Assembly: GCA_034336665.1 (NCBI GenBank)
Contig: CM067570.1
Span: 25,501,002-25,565,001 of the forward strand
Reading direction: 5' to 3'
DNA length: 64,000 bases
Source of the DNA: Luscinia megarhynchos
Lineage: Eukaryota; Chordata; Aves; Passeriformes; Turdidae
The notes under the pieces are model-generated. The model did not search any database. It saw only the letters and a program-made list of their open reading frames with translations, and was not told the origin of the DNA. The translations under genes were made by a program, and so were the position numbers. Shown here in pieces: positions 24,490 through 37,830 of this stretch. The first letter of the stretch is position 1; every line of letters starts with the position of its first letter.

Positions 24490-24620
24490 ACGAGGAGTCC
24501 CACAGGGGCTAATTATAACTCCTAGGATTTTATCAACAATTAGCTCAGCACGGATGGTCACATATCTGCACAGTGCCAGCTGTTATTATCGGCTGGGCTG
24601 GTAATAATGCTGGCTCCTAA
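24490..24620. promoter_or_regulatory. candidate conserved non-coding element
   Basis: The words CTAATTATAACTCC, CAACAATTAGCTC, TTATTATCGG and GGTAATAATGC cluster in 130 bases between GC-rich flanks. The call is from appearance only. Confidence 0.33.
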
Positions 24621-25479
24621 TTTTCCCAAGCATTCCCCATCCTGAAGCCTTGCTTTTGGTTACTCACAAGGCTGCCGAACTCTTAACCATTTAGACAGAC
24701 ATTCTCCATCCCAGGGATCTGCCTACAAAGAGGTTTTATTTATGGCTAGAAAGATTTCATTCAGGCTAAGACAAAGAAATGGCTTTGCTCATGGAAAGCA
24801 CTCTCTAGTTTTAGGCAGCTCTAGGCTTTCCCTACTTTGGCAACTGGATACTTTGCAAATGTGATTTTTAGAGTTTGTAGCCCATGAGCAATCTCAGGAG
24901 TCAGAGGATCTTTGTGACAGGGCAGGAGGCAGTCACAGCATCGTGGCTCCTGGCTCGCTGCTTCTCTCTGAAGCCACCAGCACTGGAGATTTGCTGCATT
25001 GATCTCTAATGCCTGGCTGCTTTTTTCCAGCCCGGTCTGTACTGAGAGAAACCCAGCCCAGCACTTCAGTGTTCATCTCTCGAGGGTCTAATGCTGGCAG
25101 GGAAGCAATGAGGCACAGGGCACCACAGGAGATATGCTGCAAAGCCCAGCACTTTTGGGGCAGAGTGGCTCCAGCTGAGGGGTCTGCCATGGTCCGTGGG
25201 TGATGGGACTGGACAGACCATGAGGATGAGGGAAGCTTGGGCAGGGATGGCAGATTGAGTATCCCTAGAGAAACTGCCTCCCCTGAAAGGTGTCAGGACT
25301 ATTTGGACCGAGCAGAGATGAAGGGCAGCGCATTTCTTGGCACCATATCACTGCAAGCACCTCCAGGGAGCAAAGGGGTGAAGATGCAGAGAAAATTGGG
25401 AAAGAAAGGGGAAGAACTGATGGGGAGAGCTAGCAAGGAATGAAAGGACAGGGTGGAGACATAGGGCTGGCAAGATGAT

Positions 25480-25870
25480 TAGCACCAGATGGCAGGTATC
25501 AATTATTTACCATTTATGTACAATAAAAAAATACAATTTAACGATGGGAAGAGCACGAAACAAGTTCAATAGCAATTCAAAAGCATATGGAAATAAAATG
25601 CAGCAAATTAAGGGGTTGTAATAAATGTGCATCGCTGGTTGTAATGCCCCTGAAAGAATTATAAATGTGAAGCCTTTGTGAATTACCCTTAAAAATAAAT
25701 GTAACATAAAAAAGAAATTAGGTACACAAATAACTTTACATTCAGGCATTTATAAAATAAAATCTGTTTGCAGCAGCTAATTAGGAAAAGGGCTCTAATG
25801 AGCCTCACTCTTCTTTACCTTAGAGACAAGGCTGAAATGTTAAAAGTGGATATAGGTATGGTGGGTGCCA
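25480..25870. promoter_or_regulatory. candidate conserved non-coding element (long)
   Basis: Nearly 400 bases of AT-rich, non-repetitive sequence contain many distinct words (ATCAATTATTTACC, TTCAATAGCAATTC, GCAAATTAAGGGG, CAGCTAATTAGG). The edges towards GC-richer DNA are sharp. No open frame above 80 codons and no domain are present. Confidence 0.38.
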
Positions 25871-28229
25871 TTAAAAACTCAACTTCCCTAACTTTCCAGT
25901 CATTTCAGAGATGAGCTATCTCTTTTCCAAAGATGGGAGCTGAAATTGCAGTGCCACTAAACCTCTGCTGAGTCTGGAGAGGCCATCTGTACCTCCTGAT
26001 GCTGGCACTGCCTTCCTTCAGCACTGCCACTATCACTCAATTGCTGGATCAATAACTTAACGTTCACTGGTGGGAAAAGACATGACTACGCTGAGCTTGA
26101 ACTGTGCAACTCCCAGTGAAGGTCCTCTGCTGCTGTAAGTGGTATTTTTTGGTTTACCACAGCTGGAGCTGGCAGAATAATCTCAGTGCAGTGAGCAGGG
26201 CTGGTGTTACCTGAGCCATGCACTTTGTGTAAAACAGTATCTCAGAAACAAAACAAGGTCAAAGCAGATTACTCCTTTCTAGTGGATGAGGAATTTTCCA
26301 TCAAAATATCATTAAACTGATCACTTCCCACAGAGCATTTGCTTTTCACTGGCCAGTGCTTTCCAACAGCTGTACAATGAAGGCAAACCTTTGCTTTGCT
26401 CCTCTGCCCCCCCCAAATTGTTTGAAAACACTTTGAAGTTCTCCACAAATGATGTTTCACTGGGCAGAAGCCTGGGGAAGCTTTGTTCAGCACTTAAATT
26501 GCATTTCCGTCTTTCTTTTCTAAAGAGCGCTGGTAGCAAAGGAAGCAACTGCCAAAAGGGCCGGCCTCACATCCTGAAGTTTTTGGTGTGGAAAATCATC
26601 TGGAGAGGGGGTCGTCCCACAGAGGCTGTGGGCAGCGATGCTGATGGGCAGGATGGTGGCAGAGTGGCTGCTCCCAGCCTGGAGAAGCTTTGGCAGGTGA
26701 GTGGCTGGGCTGCAGGACAGTGGCGTGGGCCACAGCCCATCCATGGGGGTGGAACAGAGAAACACCACTTGCCCTAAAGTTCTTGCATCCGCCTCGCACA
26801 CCGGCATCACTTCCATATTTTTAAATATTTAATCTGTGCAGCCTGGTTGCCATGGGAACCCTCATGTAGAAATCTGGACTTTGGGTTGATCAGAAGAATC
26901 CTCCCCACGGCTGGGCAGGAGCTGGGCTCCCTCCCGTGCAGTGCCAGCACCGTTCCCTGCAAAGGCGTTTGCTCTGCCCAGCTAGAGGGCATTTCAGTAT
27001 CAGCCTCCAACACACTGCCACCCAAGCTTTGGGAAATCCTTTCCCCAACACTCAATTCCTACTGGAAGTCCTGGGCTCCCCCAGAGTACTCATTGTGGAG
27101 AAGCTTTTTCTCCAAGCAGTCTAGGAAGTGTTTGTGCCACCTGGTCAGACACCACAGGACGCCTCTGGTTCCCACTGCACACAGTGCCAAGCAAGAGAAC
27201 AGAGACCATGAGCAGCCTGCTGGGAGAAAAGGGCTCTGAATTCTCATGATGGGCTGAAGACAATCATTCCCTTGCTCATTTCAACACCTCTGTAAGCAGC
27301 AGGGCTTGGGCTGAGAACACAGAATAAAGCACACAGGTTATCAGCAGAGCTCAGCCTCTCCAATTTGGCCAATACACACCAGTGTGTGTGAAAGGACAAG
27401 CCCACTTAGGAATTTCATAATCCTTTCACAGATCATGTTTTTGTCTCTTTCTTTATTTCCTGGTTTGTGATGCAAGGTGCCCAGCATGCTGCACAGCACG
27501 AGCAGCTGCACCTCCTGCACAGTGGCAGTGAGATGCTTCCCTTCCTGGGGCCCCTCCCACAGCTCATCCTCCAGCCGAGCTACTGGGAACCACAGCCTGA
27601 CCAAAGGACAGACTTCTCATCCCATACAGTTGTCCCAGTCACTCCCCAAAAGGACAGTCAGCCACAGGGAGTGTCCAAGAGTGGGAGATGCTGGTGGAAA
27701 CACAGCACTGACCATGGCCCCAGTGCCTGGGCACAGGGTTTCACAGAACACAAACCAGCGGTGCACAGTGCCTCACTGCTCATAATGACTGGGATGTGTT
27801 AGCCATCCTTATGGCCACATCCAAAGCTTTTCATCTGGCACGGAGGATTTTCCATTACTAGCCTTTCAGTGGGAGCAAATTGGTGGCTCTTGGTCTGCTT
27901 TCCTGGCCACTTTTCCCTTGTGTCACCCAGGGAAGACAAGGTGTGTGACCAGTCACCGCTGTACCCATCCCCTGACAGTGGTGAGGAGGAGAGGGGTCCC
28001 TCTGCACAGTCAGCACTGCTCTTCCTTCCCTTCTATTTTTAGATGTCTCCTCCCACTCTTGTTTAAATGTATTACCTAGATCCCTAATATTTGCCAGCTG
28101 GGGGTAGTAACACTGGCTCCCAAGGTGCCTGCGGCATTCACATGAAATTAGGCAATGGAAGAAAACCGTCTCAGCAATTACATGAGAGATGATGGTGAGC
28201 CAAAAAGAAAAACGTATGCAAAAGGTGTG

Positions 28230-28445
28230 CTCTCCTGCCAACAAATTAGGGTTAAATTACAGAGTCCAAGAGCCTTCAAATAACTTGAATGTTGTATTAC
28301 AAATTTAGTTTCAATTAACGAATTAAATAGGAAAACAATCTTATTGCCTAGCAGCTACCATGGAAGGTAAACAGCAATGACCTTCTCTCCTGTCACCAAA
28401 TGACTCAATTAATAAAAAACCCAAATTAAGACAATTTCCTCAGTG
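28230..28445. promoter_or_regulatory. candidate conserved non-coding element
   Basis: It contains ACAAATTAGGGTTAAATTAC, TTTCAATTAACGAATTAAATAG and GACTCAATTAATAAAAAACC. Homeodomain-type ATTA cores are very dense. It is a candidate enhancer by appearance. Confidence 0.33.
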
Positions 28446-30369
28446 CTTGCAGTCTGCAGCCCTCCTCTGCTCTGCATGGGCCCAGGTGCTGGGCTGGCCA
28501 GCGGTGCGTGGATGCCACACAAGCCTTTCCCAGCCCCCCTGCAGCCCTGCCTGAGCCTTGGCACAAGCTAGTGGTTATTCTGGAACCTCTGTGCCTCCCG
28601 ACAGGGGCAAGACCCAGCCGTGCTCAGCTCTGCTGTGGCCACCTGCAGGCACTGTGGCTGCAGGGAACAGGACCAGGCCCAGAGCATCCCCCCAGCGTGG
28701 GTGCTGTGACCAGTGGGAGCAGGTCTGCCCCGCCACATCCCCTACGAGTGTTTCAGCAAACAACTCCCTGCTGACTGCCCTTTTTTATTACTTTACAGCA
28801 CAGTTTTTCCTCAAATTTTATGGCATTTCATTAGAGCCGCCAGAAGGTGATACTGCCCCCTTTCCAGAAGTGAAATAAATTCAAGTTTTATCGCTTCTGG
28901 AAATGCTGGAACAGCTGTCAGGACATTTGATGGATTTTCTCAATTACAGGACTTGTGGAGCATTTTATACTTACATCCGCACCCAAGTCTAATATACTGT
29001 ACTAGGTGTTTGTTCCCCCCGTTATCTCTTTGCATCTCCCTCCCTAATAATAGTCAACCTGTTATTTTCCCCTTAATTCCTTTCTTTACTGAAACCTTTT
29101 TTTCTCCACAGTAGTAATCTAGTGCTTTCCTTCTTTACTTCCCAATAACATTTAACCACTCTGTGCAGGCAGGCAGTGACCCCACAGCTGGTGGGTGCCC
29201 CCGTGGCAGCTCAATCAAAAGAGCACTTCCCCCCAGTCCCGGCAGCTTTTGGGGTGGATGTCATGGGGACAGACTGGGCAAGGAGGCCTGACTCCTCTGG
29301 GCACAATTTCCTTGGAAATAAAGCCCCTGTCTACCTCCTCAGTGGTTTTGGAGCTCCCCAGTGCAGATGAGGGACCCATCACCTTCTGCAGGACCCCCTG
29401 TCGGGGCCAGGGAGCACAGGAGGAGCTCACAGCCATCTCCACCTCCTGGAGACATCCCTGACAGATGAATGCTCATTTCCCAGTGCTCCCAAGGGAGCCC
29501 TTCTCATCTGGGCTGCTCCAGGGACTGTTTTCCAAGTGATCTATAAGAAATAATTTCTCAGGCTGTTCTCCACCCTGTCATGTAGCTGACAGGCTGTATC
29601 AGCTCACACGCCACCATGAGCAGATCCCGTACTGACGGAGGCATTATCTCCTCGTTGCATCTTTCAGTGAGGATGCCCCACCAAGGTCTGGGCATTGATG
29701 GAGATATGTATTTTTGTCAGGGTGAAATTATCTCAGCTCACCAACGAAATGCACAAGGATGCCAAATTACACCTTTCCCTTCTTTCTGTCTGTCATCAAA
29801 AGTGGAGTGACAGCTCAAGGTCTGCAGCTTCTCAAGCAGCACAGGGGGTCGGACAGGAACATCCCCCACGAGCATCCTCCCTCCAAAATGAGGAGAGTGC
29901 TGAGGGCAACAGAGCTAAGCACTGTTCAAAAAGGCTGCTACTGCTTTGTGTCACTTAAAATAAGCTCTTTAAATCCATGCCTTCCTCTGAGGCACAGGGA
30001 GAGGAAATCCTGCAGAAACGAGTGCCCCAGCACTGCATATACTTCTAGAAGAAATTGCAACAGTCAAGAAAAGCACATGTTCTGAGGTTTGCCTAACCTA
30101 ACCCAAAACTTCATCTCTTCGAGGAGATGGGGGCAGCCAGGGAGCAGGACGAGGTCTCCACTCGCTGTAAGAGCAGGAATGAAATAGAGTTGAGAGGAAG
30201 ATGTGGCCCAACCTAGAGGAGCACTTGTACCCTCTCATTGCCAAGATCAGGCACCACCTAGGTTTTCCACCTTCCCCCCATCCCCTGCCATCCCACCCAA
30301 GAGAACTGACAGAGAAACACGAAGGAGTGGCTCCAAGCAGAACACCGCAGATCTGCAGGAAATTTCCAC

Positions 30370-30870
30370 AAGCCAAGGTGTGATCCCAGATTTATTCAAA
30401 TTAGAACAATTAAGGCAATTAAAGGCAAAAAAGTGCTTGGGGAAGGGGGGAATCTACTACCAAACAGACTTGCTATTACAGTCTATCAAATTGACACAAA
30501 AAGATTAAAAAGCTGATTTACATTTAAAAAAAGGGAATAACAAAAAGACTAGCATTCCCTAAAATAGATAACACATCCTGCTGAGAAAATCACTCCACAC
30601 ATAAAAGAGAAGCAAAGGTGATTACATATAACAAAACTAATCTTCCCTATTGCTTTAATCACCTCAGACCATTTCACCTGCTTATTTGGAAACTGTTAAC
30701 CCAAGGAAGAAATTATTGTGAGGACGTCCTCATTTCCAGTGCCGTGCTCGAATGGGCTTGTTTTCCTAGACATCCATCCCCGGTGTCTTTAACAACAGCC
30801 ATTGCTGCGCAAGATAAATGTTTGCTTAAGACTATTCTGTAGTTAATACATATATTCATGACTCAAGCAT
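30370..30870. promoter_or_regulatory. candidate conserved non-coding cluster
   Basis: About 500 bases of AT-rich, largely non-repetitive sequence carry AATTAGAACAATTAAGGCAA, TTGCTTTAATCACC and similar words. Short A runs are present, so part may simply be low complexity. Confidence 0.3.
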
Positions 30871-31304
30871 AATGCAGCAAGGAAAGAGGGTACCAGGAAG
30901 CTGTGAATGACCCACCAGGGTCATGGCAGGAGTCTGTCTGTCCTACTACTGCAAAGCCAGCAGTAAATTTTGCCCAGATTTCACGGGTGTGTAGTGTGGG
31001 GGCCTGGTGGATGGCCTGAGCACAATGGTAGCCTTGAATATTTTCTTCCTAAAATCCTGGCTGGCAAGGTCTGGATGGAGCTTACCTGGGGCTGTTCACA
31101 GAGCTAGTGACATGAGTGTCTGTGGGATGAGCAAGATGAGGGATGATCATCTCTTCATGGAGTGCCTTTCACTCCAGCAGCACCAGGAGCTCCTGTACAG
31201 CACAGGAGAGGGAGAGCAGTGCATGTGCTGAGCAGGAGCAGAGGTTTTAGACTGGCAGCGTGGATTTACCGTGCCCGTGCTGCCAGCTGGGGTCAGCCCC
31301 TGTG

Positions 31305-31320
31305 CACACCTGCAGGTGTG
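31305..31320. promoter_or_regulatory. perfect 16-bp palindrome with two E-boxes
   Basis: CACACCTGCAGGTGTG is its own reverse complement. It joins CACCTG and CAGGTG back to back, the E2A/ZEB/SNAIL type of E-box. Binding is an inference from the motif. Confidence 0.6.
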
Positions 31321-31946
31321 TGTGGCACACAGCAGTGCCCAGGGGAGTGCAGAGCCCCTGTGTGCCCATGCACACCCTGCCCTGCACGCCACACCAACAC
31401 ACAGCTGCAAGCAGCTGTGGCACAGCTGGTGCTGACCTGGCAGCTGGGAGCCAGGGGCTCGCTGCTGCTCTCCAGGGAGTGGGAAATTGCAGTGGCTGGC
31501 ACAGGCACAGGGGAAGAGGTGATGTTAAAGTGGATTTCATACATTGATGCTCTGGCCTCTAGTCGGGGTGAGCTGCAAAGAGCCCCAGCTTTCAGGTGCA
31601 CGTGGTGTATGGAAGCTGTTGCCTCTGCACTGGCAGCAAGAACAGGAGTGCCTCAGCTGGCTGCAGGGACTTTAACACACTGTGTCCACAAAGGTGAATG
31701 TGTTGGCCCTCCCCTATATGTGCATGATTATCTTGAATTTAATTGTATTTGATACTGGGATGGAGCACCTCTTGCTAAATCAGCCATGGTCCTCTCTTCA
31801 GCCAAGTAGCAGCTTGTGAGATTGTACAGAGGTTTATTGTTATATGTCACAGCTTTGATCCCACTGAAGCCCACTGAAACTCATGGACAGGGCAGGTTTT
31901 GTGTCAGAGCTAAGCGAGTAAATAAACATGCAGAGGAGGCTTCCAA

Positions 31947-31960
31947 GCAGCAGCAGCAGC
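31947..31960. repeat. (CAG)n microsatellite
   Basis: A short (GCA)n/(CAG)n run of 14 bases in non-coding context. Confidence 0.8.
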
Positions 31961-32299
31961 CTGGAGTGGCACTGGGTGCTGCTGCTGTCACTGGCAGCTC
32001 CGTGTTGTGGCAGTAAATTCTTGCAGGTCTCCATAACTCACCCCAAACACCTCGCTCATTTTTCTTACAAATGCAGTTTCGCCATAATCTCCAAATTCAG
32101 GGCTGGCATGAGTGATACGTGTTATCCTGGGATGTCAGCAAGGACAGGTAAAAAATTCCCTCTCCCAGTTTCTGCTTTAAAAATCAGTTCAGGCAGGAAA
32201 CACTCATTACCTCCAGAAGCCAGGATATTCAGAAGAGGAGAAGACATCAAGCCTGGGTGCATGGAGGGAATGGGGGAACAGCAAGCATCCTCCTCCCAG

Positions 32300-32560
32300 C
32301 CATAAATCACAGAAATTGAATTAAATCATGTCAAATTGAGGGACAAAAAGGCAGCTATAGATCCATTTTGCAATGCCAGCCGACATGGCTTCCATTTGTG
32401 ACTCGTTGAGTGACATTACTTATCCTGAGTGCTCTTCTGACAATATAAGCTCTTAATGTGAAGACGTGTAAAATTACAGTAAAATGAATGAAACCCGGGA
32501 AATTATGTAAAGTTTACAGGGTTGCTATTTTTTTTTCCCCTTCCATTTTTGAGGCCTCCT
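32300..32560. promoter_or_regulatory. candidate conserved non-coding element (strong by appearance)
   Basis: A high-complexity stretch with GAATTAAATCATGTC, TGACTCGTTGAGTGAC, GTAAAATGAATGAAACCCGG and AATTATGTAAAG. It lacks simple repeats and good open frames. This mixed-composition texture is common in deeply conserved vertebrate elements, but conservation was not measured. Confidence 0.38.
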
Positions 32561-32900
32561 CTCAATTTCTGCCTTCTAAATGAAGATCTGGGCAATGCAT
32601 CAGCTGACAGTGCCTGCCTGGAGCAACGGGCTCTTCTGCTTTTGATGCATCTGAGCAACTTGAAGCTAATACCAGCATGCACTGTGCAGTGAATAGGCCT
32701 TCATGTTGATGAGGCAAATCCTGCAGCACTTAAAAGCAATCTATGCTGAAGTGTCCCATGTATCTTCGTCTTCAAAGTGCAACACACTTATGAAAATTGC
32801 AGATGCTGTGGTGCTATTTGTCTGGAAGGAGACATTACAGGTGACATATGAACCTGATTTCTCAAACAGATGAGGTCTGTGAGAGGATTAAGGAAACATC

Positions 32901-35900
32901 AATAAATTAAGATGTAGAATAAAGTTCCTGCTGTTTTCCTTGGCCTCTCTCTTGCTGGCTTGAGAGTCAAGTGCTCACGACTGCAAACTTGGCAGAGCAC
33001 CAGGCATCCCTCCTCTGCCTACTGCTATAACACAAGCAGATCTTATGCTGTGATTTCCCCTTGGTAGAGAAGGCAAAGCCCCAGTAGCCCTGGCAGTGCC
33101 CCCTCCCCAGGATCAGCCCTGTGGGTATGCAAGGCATCCAGTATGCAAATGCAGATTGGTCTTGAATTTTTTTCTTTTCCTAGCTGTGCACTGCAAACCC
33201 ACGTGGTGCCCATCTCCTGAAGTCCATCAGAGCCAGCATGGATAGTCAGTCTGTCTGGGAGCACAGGTGTGCAGGCAGCTCATGGCTCTGGGGTTACAGC
33301 CTGTATCCCAAATCAAATGTAGGATCCCTACAGCAGGCAGTCACCTTAGTTCAAGACCCACGTGGAGATTTCTGGGTTTCCTCAGTGCCCTTTGTGCATG
33401 AAATTGGGTTAAATGCAAGGTAAGAAGTTTCTTTCTCTGCAGTGACCCCAGGAACAATGTCATTAAACCCATATCACAGCCCCATTTGCAGCAGCCCTGC
33501 GCTGCGCTTCCCAAGGAGACAAAATACAGGAAGAGAAATCAAATTCCTGCTGCCATCTTCAGCTCTGCCCTGATAATGCACTGCAGCAGGGCTGTGCAGG
33601 GGCAGCACGCTGGGTAACCCACAGCCCCAAAACCCCCACAGGCAGGCCCCTGTCCTGTCTGCCATGGGAGGAGCACCTGGTGCTGCCAGGGAGCTGCACT
33701 GGATGGACACCACCCCAAAATCAACACTCAGGAGATAAATCATTTGAAATCCCGAGAGGTTTGTCTCTCATAAAGCATTCACAGTGACAGAGCAAAACAT
33801 CAAAATACTTTGCTTTTTCTTCAAACAGAATTTTTTGCTGTTGCATTGTATATAAATGGAATTTCTTAGAAAGGGTGAAGTAACTCCATGAGGATCTGTA
33901 CCAGCTAAACAATCTAGACTGATCTGAACTACGTATTTTTCCTGACTTGGTTAGAAATTGTGCGACTCCTCAGATTGCATGGAAAAAACACACAGTAAGA
34001 AATTACTGTTTTCTTTATGAGCACAAATCCAGGTGGAGAAGGTCAAAGACAGGAAGGCAGATAAAGGGAGCAAGGTTACAGCAGATGCTATCACCAGCAC
34101 CCAAACTCTGTTGAAGCAGTTGCCAGTGTTATCCCCTTGGGACAGAACTGTCCACACAAGGAATTAGGAAGGAGCAAGGAGTGAAGGATCTTGGCTCTGT
34201 CTTTCCTGACTGCCATGGGAGCAGGGCAGGAGAATCCAGGCCCCAGAGAGCAGTCTGGGAACATGCAGGCTGCATTAGCAGCATGACTCCCACACTGAAG
34301 CCAGCTGCCAGCCATTCTCCTTTTTGTCAGAACAGTCTGCTTCACGGGAACAAGGGAGATCTCCAAACCTGGAACATAAAAAAGGCATCAAGCAAAGGCA
34401 CAGAAGTATTTCCATTTGTTTTATTGCAGATAATGGGTGGCAGCTACCACTCTGAGATCAAGTCTTCCACTGCTGAAGACCTCCAGCTGAAACATCACCA
34501 GTCATTTACAACCTGCCATTAAACATATATGGTCATTATAGCTCCTTTCTCTGCTATTTGCAGCCTCAGGACTTTTTACTTAGGCTGCACATAAGTTCTT
34601 GTTCAGAAGATTTAAAAGGAGAAAAAAAATAACAATCTTGATCTCGCAGAAGCTGTCTCAGGCCAGGGAGAGAAATCATGCTGGTGTCCCAGCAGGGTAG
34701 CACATTCAAAGAGAATTATCAGAGTAACTCAAGATACACATATAGCTTCCCATGTAGTGTTCCAAACCCCAGATACCTATGTCATCCTACATACCTCTGG
34801 CCATGGCCCTCCAATATTTCTTGCATTAAGCCCATCTTAAATAGGACTCCAAGAGTTTGATTTTACTTGCAGGTAGTCACAGGAAAATCTAATGATTAAC
34901 CAAACCTTTTTCTTCCTTGCAGCGGTAACACCTGTGTCTCTGTAGCTATTAAATATGTAATCCCAGAGGCATTGCTAGCCTTTGCTCAGCTTTGGCCAGA
35001 GGCATGTCAGTTTTGGAGCTGGCTGGCTTTGTCTCCATCAAACACAAGGGAAGCTTCTGGCAGCTTCTCAGAGAAGTCACCCTTGTAGTCCCCCACTACC
35101 AGACTTTGTCATGCAAACCCAGTCTTCCATCCCAAAAGCAAGACCAGATCTGCAGGGAAAGGTGATATCCTCTGTTAGACCCTCTGCTGTGGCAAAAGCT
35201 GATGGAGGAGTTTTGGAACTGCTGGTATCCCACAGACCACTGGGCAGCCACCCCTGTCCCCCACTGCACAGCAGCATGGACGAATCTGCCTGGCTTTTCC
35301 ATCTGTATTCTTTGTCCAGATCAGGAAAAGCACCTCTCCCTACAAACCTTTCATCACCTGAGATACCTCCCCACAGAGATGACATGAGAGAAATGATGGG
35401 GAAAGGAATGATCAAAGAACACTGCCATCAGGATTTCTGGCAGCTGTGCTATCATTCCAAATGTAGGCATGGCAGACACTGCTCTGGAGCACCGATGGGC
35501 CCGTGGCAGCATAGCAGCCCATGCTAAGTGAGATGTCCCTAACAAGCAGGGATCCTTGCACAAAGAAATCAGTGCTGGGAAAAAAACAGGTTTCCTCCCC
35601 AAAGGTGTCTGACCTGGGGTAGTTCATGTGAGCTTGCCTAACAGAGCAGACACCATCACCCAATTTTTAACTTGGTTAAGTAACTGGCAGCCAGCCCACT
35701 GCCCTCTGCAGATGAAGCCAACCCCAGGTTATCTGGCCTGTGCAGCTGCTTAACCTGAGGTTACTCCTCGTGGAATGTAGTTGGCACACTCTATTAGAGC
35801 TTTGGCATTGTGCTTACAGAAACAGCTTGTTTCTGTTCACTAGGAGTTAGTGCTGTAGTATGGTGCTTTCTCTTGCATTTTCAGGTTCCCGTGGCTCCCA

Positions 35901-37369
35901 CACTTCTGCCTTGCTGAGATGTTTGTGTCAGCCAACTCATGGAAATTTGGCACTGAAATGGTACTGTGGTGCATTGTTTTCTCACCCTACAGTTCATGAT
36001 CCCTCCTGTTCTTCTCAAATCACAGTTACAGCAAGGGCTGCCAAGCCTTGAAGACAAAAACAGCTTTGGGATGTTTATCCCACCTTTTCTCCTTGGACAT
36101 GCAGCTGATGTAGCCATGATGGAAGTGACAGTGACGGCAAGCCCAGAGAATGGGTGGAGGATGAAATTCAGAGCTTAGAAACACAAAAACTGCTGTAATT
36201 CAGGGCAGGTCTCATGTCCACCACGGGAATCAGTGGTGGGAGACATCAGGAGCAAGGTCAGACCTGACAATGGCTTTGCAAACTACAAAGTTCATACTGT
36301 ATTTCCATTTTGTAGAAATCGATATTCATCCATATGAGGTTCAGCAGAAACTCCAAACTGAGGCAAGAAACCCGGATAGGTTTGTTCCTTCTCTGCTAAA
36401 AGCATCCATGAATGAAACCAAACTGGATCTTTAAATTGGTTTCACTTGTGTACTTATGCTCCCAAAAGAACTAAATGTATTTGGCAGACTGAGACAGGTG
36501 TGATGGACATAGGGCTAGAGATCACCCATGCCCCAGAGCTAAATAAAAGTGAGGAAATATTCTCTGCTAAGGACCATCAGCTCTCCATGTGCTGCATCCA
36601 GATACAGCAGCATCCTTCCCACTGTTCTTCTTACTCTCTTCCTACTGATAGAAAAGGGCAGGAGAGCTCCTCTCCCAGAATAACTTACTCTCCATTCAGA
36701 GAAGGGTCTTTCCAAGGTGAAGCTATTCAAATTAAACCACAAATCTTCTCATCTAGGGATAACACTCTGCTGCCTTCCCAAACCTGTTCTCATTTTCTTT
36801 TGCCATTTTGACACCATTAGCCTTCCACAAGCAGTAGCACACACAGAGATAATTCTGTTAATTTTATCGTGCTTGGAAAGGCACAGAACAGCCTAAACTC
36901 AGCCAAATGCTTGGCTTTGCCTTTTCCCCATCGTATAATATCCTTTTGTATATAGCTCTGCATGGCAACTCATTTATATCAAACCTTGCCAGTGAAGGGA
37001 GGGGGAGAGGGGGGCAATCAATAGTTATCTTGCCGAGGGGATCGGCAGTCAGTGCCTCCACCTTTCCTGCACGCAGAGGCAGCTCCCACTCGCTGCTCCC
37101 GGATCGCAGCGGCTCCCCGGGGCTGCCTGGGGCAGCAGGAGCCCCCGGCAGTGCTGGAAACGCTGCTGAGCGTGTTCCCAGCAGTGGCATGTCATGGTCA
37201 CTTCAGTGGCACTGAGGGTCAGCATCCCTAAGAGGGGACGGCAGGTCAGACAGGGTCCCTGGGGAGGGCTAGAGGCCACTTCCCATCACAGCCTTCACCT
37301 AGACCCCAGGGAGATCAGCCCCAGAGGGAGAGACAGAGGCAGAAAGCAAACATTTGTACCCCAATTAAC
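32901..37369. other. intergenic block F, no gene seen
   Basis: Mixed composition with short overlapping open frames only, none with a recognisable domain. An AT-rich patch at 34,860-34,980 and one at 36,850-37,030 could be regulatory. CpG density rises slightly at 37,030-37,160. Confidence 0.55.
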
Positions 37370-37830
37370 TGACTAAGATTCTCTAAATTAGTAGATTCCT
37401 CTCTACACACAGTTTTTGCTTCAAGCACAGTGTAGAAAAAAATCGATTTGCTTCTCTCAGTCCAATTCCCTTTTGTCTAATAGGGCTGTTGTAAATGCCA
37501 ATTTTACTGTCATTTACACTGTGCCCATCTGAGCTATTTTATCAATAGTTAAATAAGAATACTTTAAAGTAATGTGATTTTTTATTTGAATTCCAATTTA
37601 TGTTCAGATGCTTTGACACAAATCTAGTAAGGAAGGCTCACTATTTTCATAGAACAAATTAAATTGTATGTTATATAGCCACCCAAGTAAATATGTTATA
37701 TCATTGGATAAATAAATACTTGTGATTAGATACAGTATCTCATTCTTACCCACACATAATAGCAAGGCTAATGGAAGTATTGTACAAATCACTGTGCTTT
37801 AATAGTTAGCAGTCCATAAAAATCAACCTC
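37370..37830. promoter_or_regulatory. candidate conserved non-coding cluster
   Basis: About 460 AT-rich bases with CTCTAAATTAGTAG, AAATCGATTTGC, TTTACTGTCATTTACAC and CAATAGTTAAATAAG, without microsatellites. It has no coding potential. It is a candidate enhancer by appearance. Confidence 0.35.

Larger units (their letters stand above)
20861..28229. other. intergenic block D, no gene seen
   Basis: Mixed composition and no supportable exon. CpG-dense DNA lies at 22,440-22,700. AT-rich candidate elements at 23,715-23,860, 24,490-24,620 and 25,480-25,870 are listed separately. The rest (for example 26,500-27,860) is unremarkable, with short overlapping open frames only. Confidence 0.55.
28230..32900. 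other. intergenic block E, AT-rich islands in non-coding DNA
   Basis: No supportable exon. AT-rich complex islands occur at 28,230-28,445, 28,780-29,130, 30,370-30,870, 32,300-32,560 and 32,640-32,900, separated by GC-richer DNA. A 16-bp palindrome lies at 31,305-31,320 and a (CAG)n run at 31,947-31,960. Confidence 0.55.

Noticed and set aside
28836..28850. CCGCCAGAAGGTGAT as a CTCF site
   Set aside because: Only partial agreement with the core; mismatches fall in the central GG(G/T)GGC part.
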